Made by a program: the position numbers and the translations under genes. A stretch of DNA of 20,427 nt. It comes from a virus. Location: the IMG/VR virus record IMGVR_UViG_3300044620_000008, positions 1 through 20,427 of that record, one strand, 5' to 3'. Shown here piece by piece: positions 15,891-20,427 of this stretch (position 1 is its first letter; the number at the start of each line of letters is the position of its first letter). Below the pieces are notes generated by a model. The model saw nothing but the letters and a program-made list of their open reading frames with translations, did not search any database and was not told where the DNA came from.

Positions 15891-16090
15891 CACCAATACC
15901 GAAACCAAGCATACAAGTAGCCGTAGAAGCCCTCCGTGACCGTGAGGAGTATGCCGCTATCCTCCAGTTTATCCACGATGAGCGTGAGAAGTTCTTTGGT
16001 GACTTCCGCCAAGCAGAATCATCGAATGATGTAATGAAGCTCGCAGGAAGCATCTCTACGCTGGATGAGCTACTCTCAGTCTTGGCTTGA
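15887..16090 (+). CDS. Small helical hypothetical phage protein
   Basis: A 67-residue helical protein. The layout (VAVEALRDREEYAAILQFIHDEREKF..., then VMKLAGSISTLDELLSVL) resembles small proteins encoded beside portal genes in many phages, in which a charged helix is followed by an LAG-x-I-xx-LDELL segment. Function is unknown. It is the last gene before the long non-coding block, and two terminators begin 34 bases after its stop, so it probably closes the packaging operon. Confidence 0.65.
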   Translation: MTPIPKPSIQVAVEALRDREEYAAILQFIHDEREKFFGDFRQAESSNDVMKLAGSISTLDELLSVLA

Positions 16091-16123
16091 CAAACCCGCT
16101 AGAATAGTCTAAGCATTTCTCGA

Positions 16124-16148
16124 ACCTGCTTCGGTAGGTGTTTTGTTT
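16124..16148 (+). terminator. Factor-independent terminator with UUCG tetraloop
   Basis: ACCTGC (16124-16129) and GTAGGT (16134-16139) form a six-pair stem (one G-U) closed by a stable C(UUCG)G tetraloop, followed by GTTTTGTTT. It stands 34 bases after the last gene of the packaging operon. The stem is short, so termination may be partial, and a second terminator follows. Confidence 0.75.
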
Positions 16149-16170
16149 CATCGTTCGTTTCATAGTTTGG

Positions 16171-16208
16171 GAGAAGGTCACAGGTTAAAATCTGTGGCCT
16201 TTTCTTTT
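16171..16208 (+). terminator. Strong factor-independent terminator
   Basis: A 13-pair stem, GAGAAGGTCACAG (16171-16183) with CTGTGGCCTTTTC (16192-16204) including two G-U pairs, has an 8-base loop. The T-rich 3' arm and TTTT at 16205-16208 give the U tract. Together with the UUCG terminator upstream it insulates the non-coding block and capsid genes from packaging-operon transcription. Confidence 0.85.
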
Positions 16209-16227
16209 GGCATCACCAACGGTTAAG

Positions 16228-16249
16228 TTGACTTACACTTGACTTACAC
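16228..16249 (+). repeat. Tandem direct repeat TTGACTTACAC x2
   Basis: Two perfect 11-base copies lie head to tail at 16228-16238 and 16239-16249, followed by a partial third unit, TTGTGAC. An 11-base period places them on the same face of the helix. TTGACT resembles a -35 box, and TTTAAT at 16258-16263 resembles a -10 box, but the spacing (13 or 24) is wrong for sigma70. TTGACTT recurs at 16919 and 16942 on the far side of the block. Binding by a phage or host regulator is inferred. Confidence 0.8.
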
Positions 16250-16251
16250 TT

Positions 16252-16275
16252 GTGACCTTTAATTAAGACAGTCAC
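16252..16275. promoter_or_regulatory. Dyad GTGAC-N14-GTCAC around TTAATTAA
   Basis: GTGAC at 16252-16256 and GTCAC at 16271-16275 flank the self-complementary TTAATTAA at 16259-16266. The position just after the TTGACTTACAC repeats suggests an operator or start region for transcription of the block. The dyad is short and may be chance. Confidence 0.3.
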
Positions 16276-16289
16276 CTCGCTTGCGCTCG

Positions 16290-16700
16290 ATCAAACTTCC
16301 CTCCGAGAGGAAAAAGACACACCAACCTCTTAGGGCTGTGTTAACAAGCCCTATGATTCGTGGTCTACCATGTGGAACCCCTATTTCTAGAGACCCAATT
16401 CGGTTGTGCGCTCTTCCCCCCGCTTCGGATTAAAGCCTATAACGGACGCTGGATGATAGGTTGGAATCAGAGCCAGCCGCGAGCCTAATGGTAGTGAAGT
16501 ATTCTCATACCCCTTTGCCCGTCCTAATGGCTGTCTCGTTCCACTAGGAACCAGCACCTTGAAAAACAAAGGGCTAGCACGAGTCGAAGTAGGAAAACTC
16601 GTGCCAGCCCTAGATCCATTGCTCTACGCGCCGGAGGGGTGAATAGTGACGTGAATCCTACTTCGTCGTCAACGCCAAAATACACTATTCCGCCCCCTAG
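16290..16700 (+). ncRNA. Candidate large structured non-coding RNA
   Basis: Helices that can be read by eye: CCTC/GAGG (16300-16310); TAGGGCT/AGCCCTA (16331-16337 with 16347-16353); CTACCAT with ATGGTAG (16365-16371 with 16488-16494); AGCCTAT with ATAGGTT (16434-16440 with 16456-16462, one G-U); GCTG-GTTCC with GGAAC-CAGC (16530-16555, 4-base loop); a 15-position stem at 16570-16611 with one mismatch; and GAATAGTG with CACTATTC (16641-16648 with 16683-16690), extended by AGGGG with CCCCT. The last two hairpins can kiss through 10 bases. TAGGGCT at 16331 can alternatively pair with AGCCCTA at 16606-16612, closing the whole domain. Boundaries and strand are guesses; no known RNA family (tmRNA, RNase P, 6S, tRNA) was recognised. 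Confidence 0.42.
16570..16698 (+). other. Two hairpins with complementary loops (kissing-loop candidate)
   Basis: Hairpin A: AGGGCTAGCACGAGT (16570-16584) with ACTCGTGCCAGCCCT (16597-16611), 14 of 15 pairs, 12-base loop. Hairpin B: AGGGG (16635-16639) plus GAATAGTG (16641-16648) with CACTATTC (16683-16690) plus CCCCT (16694-16698). The loop of A contains CGAAGTAGGA (16585-16594) and the loop of B contains TCCTACTTCG (16656-16665), exact reverse complements over 10 bases. A small ACG/CGT helix (16649-16651 with 16667-16669) would present the B sequence at a loop apex. Confidence 0.7.
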
Positions 16701-16718
16701 TCAATAGGAAATCTTTAA

Positions 16719-16735
16719 GGTCGCAATTTGCGGCC
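16719..16735 (+). other. Short strong hairpin
   Basis: GGTCGCA (16719-16725) pairs with TGCGGCC (16729-16735), seven pairs with one G-U and a 3-base ATT loop. No T run follows, so it is not a terminator. It lies between the kissing hairpins and the tandem look-alike hairpins. Confidence 0.6.
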
Positions 16736-16797
16736 AAGGGTTAGGCTCTCCCCAAAGATGCATGCTTAGCCCGAAAGACACACGCTAGACGGGAAAA

Positions 16798-16898
16798 GAC
16801 GCATGTTTTTGCGTCAAATCTTGTGACAAAAAGTACCCAGTATTTGTCACGGTTTTGTCAGAAAAACTACCCATTATTTCTGACATAATGCGTCAAAT
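16798..16898 (+). repeat. Repeated TGCGTCAAAT with alternative pairing to GACGCA
   Basis: TGCGTCAAAT occurs at 16810-16819 and again at 16889-16898, flanking the two tandem hairpins. GACGCA at 16798-16803 can pair either with the first copy (local hairpin, 6-base loop) or with the second copy (enclosing the two hairpins). This is the form of a two-state RNA switch, though function is inferred. Confidence 0.6.
16823..16884 (+). repeat. Two tandem hairpins with matching loops and different stems
   Basis: First: GTGACAAA (16823-16830), loop AAGTACCCAGTA, TTTGTCAC (16843-16850). Second: GTCAGAAA (16857-16864), loop AACTACCCATTA, TTTCTGAC (16877-16884). Both have 8 perfect pairs and 12-base loops that agree at 10 of 12 positions, while the stems differ at compensating positions. 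Six bases separate them. This looks like RNA structure or a duplicated protein-binding hairpin upstream of the scaffold and capsid genes. Confidence 0.75.
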
Positions 16899-16918
16899 TT
16901 AATACCTTACCAAACTAC

Positions 16919-16948
16919 TTGACTTAGTAAGGATTAAATGCTTGACTT
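16919..16948 (+). repeat. Second pair of TTGACTT repeats upstream of the scaffold gene
   Basis: TTGACTT lies at 16919-16925 and 16942-16948, 23 bases apart (about two helical turns). With the pair at 16228 and 16239 this gives four copies in the non-coding block. No well-spaced -10 box follows either copy, so a regulator site is as likely as a promoter. Confidence 0.5.
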
Positions 16949-16955
16949 CGCTCAT

Positions 16956-16970
16956 CGCCACCGCAGGGCG
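16956..16970 (+). other. GC hairpin before the scaffold start
   Basis: CGCC (16956-16959) pairs with GGCG (16967-16970) across a 7-base loop, and outer CGC/GCG (16950-16952 with 16978-16980) could extend it. It ends close to the ATG at 16987 and could affect scaffold translation. Only weakly supported. Confidence 0.35.
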
Positions 16971-16986
16971 TTAACCAGCGTACAAA

Positions 16987-18027
16987 ATGACTAATACCAA
17001 TCAAGCTAACGCCGAAGCTGAAGAATCGGTGGACAATATCTCATTCGAGGAGCTTATCGCTCGGAGAATTGGGGAAGCAACTGCACCAGAGGAGACTGAA
17101 GAGGAACCCCAGGATGCCGAGGAGACCGAAGAAACCGAACCTGCCAGTCAAGATGACGAGGAAGAGGTGGAGGAAACCGAGGAAGAATCCGAGGAGGAAT
17201 CAGAGGAAGCCGAGGAGCAGTCAGACATAGACCTGTTGAATCTCTCACCGGAGCAGATCCAAGAGCTTGCCAAAAAAGGTAAGAGTCGCCTCCTTCAACG
17301 GATTGGTGAACTCACCGCCCAAAAGCGAACCTTAGAGGAAAAGCTTGCGGCTCAACCGCAGATGACTCGTCAAGTCGAGGAGAATGAGATCCCAGAGGCT
17401 ATCCGTAAATTGGAGAGCTTCGAGAACCTCAAAGACTTCTACGACGAAATGACGAAGACTCTAGAGTCAACGGACGAGATCTTGGATGAACACGAAGACT
17501 ACGGCCCCGATGACATCATCACCGTTGGCGACAAAGAGTTCACCAAGCGTCAAATTCGCAAGGCCAACAGGAACGCCAAGGAAGCACTAACCAAGTACAT
17601 CCCAGCCCAACAGCAGCAGTTGATCAAAGTTGCCCAGTTCGGGGAGATGTCCAAGCAGTACTCCGAGGCAGCACGAAAAGAAGTTCCAGAGATCCAAGAC
17701 GAAGAGTCCGAGATTGGGAAGAACTACAAGGTGCTAGTCGAAGATCCCCTAGTTTCCAGAGTGAAACGCGAAATCCCCGAGATTGGGATGCAAATTGAAT
17801 ACATTCTTGCTCATGCGGCAAGGTCTATCTTTGGAAAGAAAGCTAAGGCTATCCAAGCTGGAGCTGGGAACAAGTTGAAGGTGTCGCCACCCGCTTCCCC
17901 AGTTGGATCTGGTTCGGTTAAGTCTGGTTCAAATGCCAAAGCAAAGGTCAAAGACGCATACAGCAGGTTTGAAACGACTGGTTCGGTCGATGATTGGGTT
18001 GCCTCACGAATCGCTAAGTTAAAATAA
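16987..18027 (+). CDS. Scaffold / capsid assembly protein
   Basis: A 346-residue protein immediately before the capsid gene. Residues about 31-79 are an extreme Glu/Asp/Thr/Ser run; residues about 85-125 are a likely coiled coil (LSPEQIQELAKKG...RIGELTAQKRTLEEKL). The middle is helical and charged. The C-terminus (about 300-346) is Ser/Gly/Lys-rich and ends in a basic helix, DDWVASRIAKLK, the place where scaffolds usually touch the capsid shell. Acidic, coiled-coil proteins in this position guide prohead assembly and then leave. There is no protease motif, so loss by exit rather than self-cleavage is likely, though unproven. The start has no Shine-Dalgarno sequence (GCGTACAAAATG). Confidence 0.82.
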   Translation: MTNTNQANAEAEESVDNISFEELIARRIGEATAPEETEEEPQDAEETEETEPASQDDEEEVEETEEESEEESEEAEEQSDIDLLNLSPEQIQELAKKGKSRLLQRIGELTAQKRTLEEKLAAQPQMTRQVEENEIPEAIRKLESFENLKDFYDEMTKTLESTDEILDEHEDYGPDDIITVGDKEFTKRQIRKANRNAKEALTKYIPAQQQQLIKVAQFGEMSKQYSEAARKEVPEIQDEESEIGKNYKVLVEDPLVSRVKREIPEIGMQIEYILAHAARSIFGKKAKAIQAGAGNKLKVSPPASPVGSGSVKSGSNAKAKVKDAYSRFETTGSVDDWVASRIAKLK

Positions 18028-18047
18028 CCTTTATTTAAATAATCATT

Positions 18048-19034
18048 ATGAGTATCTCAAATACCTATCAACCAAATGCGCCCCAAGCCAAACTCGGCAC
18101 GGGTTCCGCTATCTCCAACCGCGAGGATCTCAGCAACGAGCTGACCCTCCTTGCTCCCGAAGAAACCCCGCTCCTTAGCCTTTGCGCCAAGGGTAAAGCA
18201 AGTGGTACTTTCAGCGAGTGGACTGCCGATGTTCTTTCGGCTCCTTCGACTGCTGGTATCTCTGAAGGTACGGATGTGACTGCCTTTGATGACAAGTTCG
18301 CTAGCCGCGCTCGTCTTGGCAACTACACCCAGATCTTCCGCCGCGACTACATCGTGTCGAACCTGCAACAAGCCGTTAGCTCCGTTGGCCCCGCAAACGT
18401 TGCACAAGCTGAAGCCAAGTCGATGCGTGAACTGAAGCGCGATGTCGAAGCCGCTATCTGCTCGGACAATGATCGTACCGTTGAAAACGGTGCTGGCACT
18501 CCATACGCCCTCCGTGGTCTTGGTGACTGGCTCGACTCGGCTGGCCCTTCGGATGTTCCTGCCGCTTATCGTACGCCTTCGGCTTCGATCCAGCTCAGTG
18601 CTCCTAACGAGACGACCTTCAACGACATCATCGCGTCGATCTACACCGTCAATGGCGAGGCCAATAACCTCACCCTTATCGCTGGTGTTGCTCTCCGCAA
18701 GGTGATCAGCAACTTCACCCGTTCGTCTGGTGCTGCTACCTCGGAAGCCGTTTACACGGTTAACCAAGACGCATCCGCTAAGAAGGTCACTCACGCTGTT
18801 TCGATCTACGAATCGGACTTCGGCATCGTCAATGTGATCAACGGCAACCCTGCCTGTATGCCCTCCGCTAACCGTGGTTATGTGGTGAATCCGAAGTATC
18901 TCGGCTTCAACACCCTTATCCCGATGGGTTCGACCCGCCTTGAGAACCAAGGTGGTGGCGAGCGTGGCTTCGTGGACATGGTTGGTACGCTTGTTTGTAA
19001 GCACCCTGGCGCACACGGCAAGATCGCTTACTAA
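18048..19034 (+). CDS. Major capsid protein, SU10-type HK97 fold
   Basis: A 328-residue major head protein. The N-terminal pattern (REDLSNELTLLAPEETPLLSL, then FSEWTADVL...GISEGTDV) and the following RLGNYTQIFRRDYIVS segment match the SU10 major head protein family of short-tailed phages, an HK97-fold branch. Position after an acidic scaffold and before a small beta protein fits. Codon choice is distinct: frequent TCG, C-ending codons and higher GC than the ejection genes, as expected for the most highly expressed product. That bias also creates a 327-codon antisense open frame (18057-19040), which is a shadow. The start lies behind an AT-rich leader (AAATAATCATT) without a Shine-Dalgarno sequence. 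Confidence 0.88.
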   Translation: MSISNTYQPNAPQAKLGTGSAISNREDLSNELTLLAPEETPLLSLCAKGKASGTFSEWTADVLSAPSTAGISEGTDVTAFDDKFASRARLGNYTQIFRRDYIVSNLQQAVSSVGPANVAQAEAKSMRELKRDVEAAICSDNDRTVENGAGTPYALRGLGDWLDSAGPSDVPAAYRTPSASIQLSAPNETTFNDIIASIYTVNGEANNLTLIAGVALRKVISNFTRSSGAATSEAVYTVNQDASAKKVTHAVSIYESDFGIVNVINGNPACMPSANRGYVVNPKYLGFNTLIPMGSTRLENQGGGERGFVDMVGTLVCKHPGAHGKIAY

Positions 19035-19066
19035 TCGCAACTAAACACCAAAAGAAAGAAAATATT

Positions 19067-19492
19067 ATGCCACAACTCGTCAACCAAGAATCGCGTGGTT
19101 TCACGCATTTCTTCCGCATCACTGGTACTGAACTTGCCACCACTGGTTATCTCACCTCGTCGGAGAAACTGATCGCTTTGCTTCCTTCGGGTGGTATCAT
19201 CACTAACGCAGCCGTTGTTGTTAATACCGCACTTGCTGGTGCGTCTGACATCACGATCTCCGTTGGAACGATTACTGGTACTGCTACCAACCTGATCGCT
19301 AGCACAGACCTCGACGCACTTACCAAAGTTGCTTACAACACTGGTTCAGCGGTCGACACGGAACCCGGCCTCATCAACAACACCACTGCAGCGATCCCTG
19401 TGTTCGCTCGTTTTGGTGGAACCGTTGCCAGCCTTACTGGCGGCGAATTTACGGTTGCACTTACGATCCTTGATCCGGGTGCTATCGCCTAA
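19067..19492 (+). CDS. Capsid decoration / head protein (probable)
   Basis: A 141-residue, Thr/Ala/Gly/Val-rich all-beta protein. The layout is FTHFFRITGTELATT, then KLIALLPSGGIITNAAVVVNTALAGASDITISVG and a C-terminal GGEFTVALTIL strand, as in small head proteins encoded right after SU10-like capsid genes. It probably binds the outer capsid surface and stabilises it, but direct proof is lacking. Codon choice is like the capsid gene's, suggesting high expression. It starts after an A-rich leader (AAAGAAAGAAAATATT), and a strong terminator lies 8 bases after its stop, so capsid and decoration genes end one abundant transcript. Confidence 0.65.
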   Translation: MPQLVNQESRGFTHFFRITGTELATTGYLTSSEKLIALLPSGGIITNAAVVVNTALAGASDITISVGTITGTATNLIASTDLDALTKVAYNTGSAVDTEPGLINNTTAAIPVFARFGGTVASLTGGEFTVALTILDPGAIA

Positions 19493-19500
19493 TCCCTGAT

Positions 19501-19538
19501 GGCGGGGGGTGGGTTCTATCCCCATCCTCCGCTTTCTT
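19501..19538 (+). terminator. GC-rich terminator after the capsid/decoration genes
   Basis: GCGGGGGGTGGG (19502-19513) pairs with CCCATCCTCCGC (19521-19532) over 12 positions including two G-U pairs, with a 7-base loop, followed by TTTCTT. The strong stem and T run fit factor-independent termination. The next gene starts 13 bases later, so read-through must supply the tail genes. Confidence 0.82.
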
Positions 19539-19550
19539 CAAAACCAAACG

Positions 19551-19832
19551 ATGATATCTGAAGAGGCAATGACCGATGCGTTGGTAAAGGAGCTTTGCTC
19601 TGGTCGCCAGCTCATGGAAACAAAACAAAAATTCCGCGAGATTTCCGCAGCACAAGAGGCTGACACTCTCCGTGGAGTAAAAACTGGCGCGTTGGGCCGA
19701 GCCGTTGCGGTTGTCCCTACGCATGAGTATTTCCTAATCCGCAACAAGTACGGTGAAGACGCATGGCATGACCGCGAGTTTATCCGCGACTTCCAGAAAT
19801 TCCACCCAGAGCTTTCCCCTAACGCTGTTTAA
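19551..19832 (+). CDS. Small conserved-type phage protein
   Basis: A 93-residue protein (MISEEAMTDALVKEL...). The C-terminal half follows a pattern seen in small proteins near the capsid genes of short-tailed phages: FREISAAQEADTLRGVKTGALGRAVAVVP, then an EYFxIRxKYGEDAWHDREFI segment and FQKFHPEL. Function is unknown. The frame is open back to a GTG at 19509, but that lies within the terminator stem; the ATG at 19551, after the hairpin, is chosen. The N-terminus is helical and acidic. It lies 6 bases before the adaptor gene. Confidence 0.68.
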   Translation: MISEEAMTDALVKELCSGRQLMETKQKFREISAAQEADTLRGVKTGALGRAVAVVPTHEYFLIRNKYGEDAWHDREFIRDFQKFHPELSPNAV

Positions 19833-19838
19833 AATAAT

Positions 19839-20427
19839 ATGACCACCAAGACCTATACCGAACTGCTTGACATGATCAAGTCCCTCTGCGGTGTCGAGTT
19901 CGCCACAATCGAACTTGGCCGCATTAACGCATTGGTAAATCGCCGCGCTAAACGGGCGTATCGTTCATCCAACAATTGGCCCCGCTTTATTACTGTTGGT
20001 CAATCCCGCGCAGTCACCAGTAAAAATGTGCCATACACAGAGGGTGCGCTTGACACAATCGGAACATTTCTAAAAATTCAAGCTGTTGCTCCTTACACTG
20101 CTTCAAGTCCACAAGATTTCAACTTCTATGTGGATTCCGCTGGAGCAAAATTGATTACAAGTGCCAATCCAGCTACAGCGTTTGTTACTTACAAAAAGGT
20201 TTTGTCTGATGTTTATGGTGAGACCGCTGGTATGCAAGCATCGGTTCCATCCGAGTGGTTTGACTACATTGCTCACGGCGTTTACTCCGACTATCTTCGT
20301 GCTGAAGGACAGCAAGAAAAATCACAACTAGCCGACAATGAGGCGGCGATGATTCTTAATGATGAACTTGTTCAAATTGAACAACAAGGTGCAGGAATGA
20401 CATTTGGGACAAGGTACTTGACCAATG
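19839..20427 (+). CDS. Head-tail adaptor / tail tubular protein (partial, runs off window)
   Basis: 196 codons without a stop reach the window end. The start ATG at 19839 has an AAAATAATATG leader identical to that of the fibre gene at 2869. The N-terminus (TYTELLDMIKSLCGVEF...RINALVNRRAKRAYRSSNNWPRF) is helical and resembles adaptor or tail tubular proteins of short-tailed phages (role like T7 gp11 or P22 gp4), which sit below the portal. A beta-like middle (about 58-130) and a helical end (VPSEWFDYIAHGVYSDYLRAEGQQEKS) follow, also typical of this group. The call rests on sequence character and on its place after the capsid genes; the missing C-terminus limits certainty. Confidence 0.62.
   Translation, partial: MTTKTYTELLDMIKSLCGVEFATIELGRINALVNRRAKRAYRSSNNWPRFITVGQSRAVTSKNVPYTEGALDTIGTFLKIQAVAPYTASSPQDFNFYVDSAGAKLITSANPATAFVTYKKVLSDVYGETAGMQASVPSEWFDYIAHGVYSDYLRAEGQQEKSQLADNEAAMILNDELVQIEQQGAGMTFGTRYLTN

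Larger units (their letters stand above)
16210..16986 (+). other. Long non-coding block between packaging and capsid operons
   Basis: There is no credible gene on either strand; the only long frame (- strand, 16387-16569) starts and ends arbitrarily and has no recognisable content. The block is dense in inverted repeats, listed separately: tandem TTGACTTACAC, a GTGAC/GTCAC dyad, a set of hairpins at 16300-16700, tandem look-alike hairpins at 16823-16884, repeated TGCGTCAAAT and a GC hairpin before the scaffold gene. Such density in a phage that elsewhere overlaps its genes by single bases argues for a selected function, either a structured RNA, a control region or both. Confidence 0.75.

Noticed and set aside
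16087-16115. TTGACA with TAAGCA 17 bases downstream as a promoter
   Set aside because: The -35 overlaps the stop codon of the preceding gene, the -10 is poor, and a terminator follows within 10 bases.
16300-16320. GAGAGGAAAAAGAC resembles the conserved GAGGAAAGUC of RNase P RNA
   Set aside because: Two extra A residues, and the matching conserved 3' elements of RNase P RNA were not found in the block.
16456-16475. GGTTGGAATC resembles a tRNA T-loop
   Set aside because: No acceptor, anticodon or D-arm helix could be fitted around it, and the T stem does not pair.
16387-16569. 60-codon - strand frame in the non-coding block
   Set aside because: There is no start context or recognisable sequence, it cuts through several hairpins, and it would be the only - strand gene in the window.
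18057-19040. 327-codon open frame on the - strand, opposite the whole capsid gene
   Set aside because: It mirrors the capsid gene's codon bias, its translation is Arg/Val-rich without any domain, and all other genes are on the + strand.
1-20427. CRISPR array, insertion sequence, diversity-generating retroelement or integrase
   Set aside because: No regularly spaced long repeats, transposase, reverse transcriptase or recombinase sequence was found; the HNH gene is the only mobile element.

Overview
The window is a continuous late (virion) gene module of a tailed double-stranded DNA bacteriophage. Every supported gene is on the + strand and most are packed with TAATG or ATGA stop/start overlaps. 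The head-packaging set, an SU10-type major capsid protein, a beta-propeller tail nozzle-like protein, three consecutive long ejection/internal virion proteins and the absence of any tape-measure or tail-tube gene point to a short-tailed (podovirus-like) phage. No integrase, lysogeny, replication or host gene is present. The host cannot be named. Most non-overlapping starts lack a Shine-Dalgarno sequence and sit behind A/T-rich leaders such as AAAATAATATG, which suits hosts with weak SD dependence (Bacteroidota or Verrucomicrobiota-like), but this is only inference.

Layout. 1-155: AT-rich leader with a weak promoter candidate. 156-3498: a small virion protein, the tail nozzle gene (its C-terminus displaced by a +1 frameshift at 2614-2616) and a C1q-tipped fibre protein. 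3514-10065: three large internal/ejection proteins, the middle one with a possible peptidoglycan amidase-like domain. 10049-15621: a small basic protein, small terminase, a free-standing HNH-AP2 endonuclease inserted between the terminase genes, large terminase, two small proteins, portal and another small basic protein. 15720-16090: two small genes. 16091-16986: about 900 bases with no credible gene. 16987-19492: scaffold, major capsid protein and a capsid decoration candidate, closed by a terminator. 19551-20427: a small protein and a head-tail adaptor/tail tubular protein that runs off the window.

How it works together. Terminase pumps DNA through the portal into a prohead built from scaffold, capsid and decoration proteins. 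The adaptor and nozzle close the vertex, the C1q protein probably contacts the host, and the 444, 721 and 1015 residue proteins are probably ejected into the envelope. Two tandem terminators (16124-16208) separate the packaging operon from the capsid operon, and another (19501-19538) sits after the capsid and decoration genes, probably setting expression levels.

The most unusual part is the non-coding block 16210-16980. It holds two strong hairpins whose loops share 10 continuous complementary bases (a kissing-loop candidate), two adjacent hairpins with different but self-complementary stems and nearly identical 12-base loops, a possible pairing switch, and helically phased TTGACTT repeats on both sides. 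Together these suggest an undescribed phage structured RNA and/or control region ahead of the capsid genes. Base composition is mosaic: the HNH gene and the 5' part of the large terminase gene are much more AT-rich than the small terminase gene and the 3' part of the large terminase gene.
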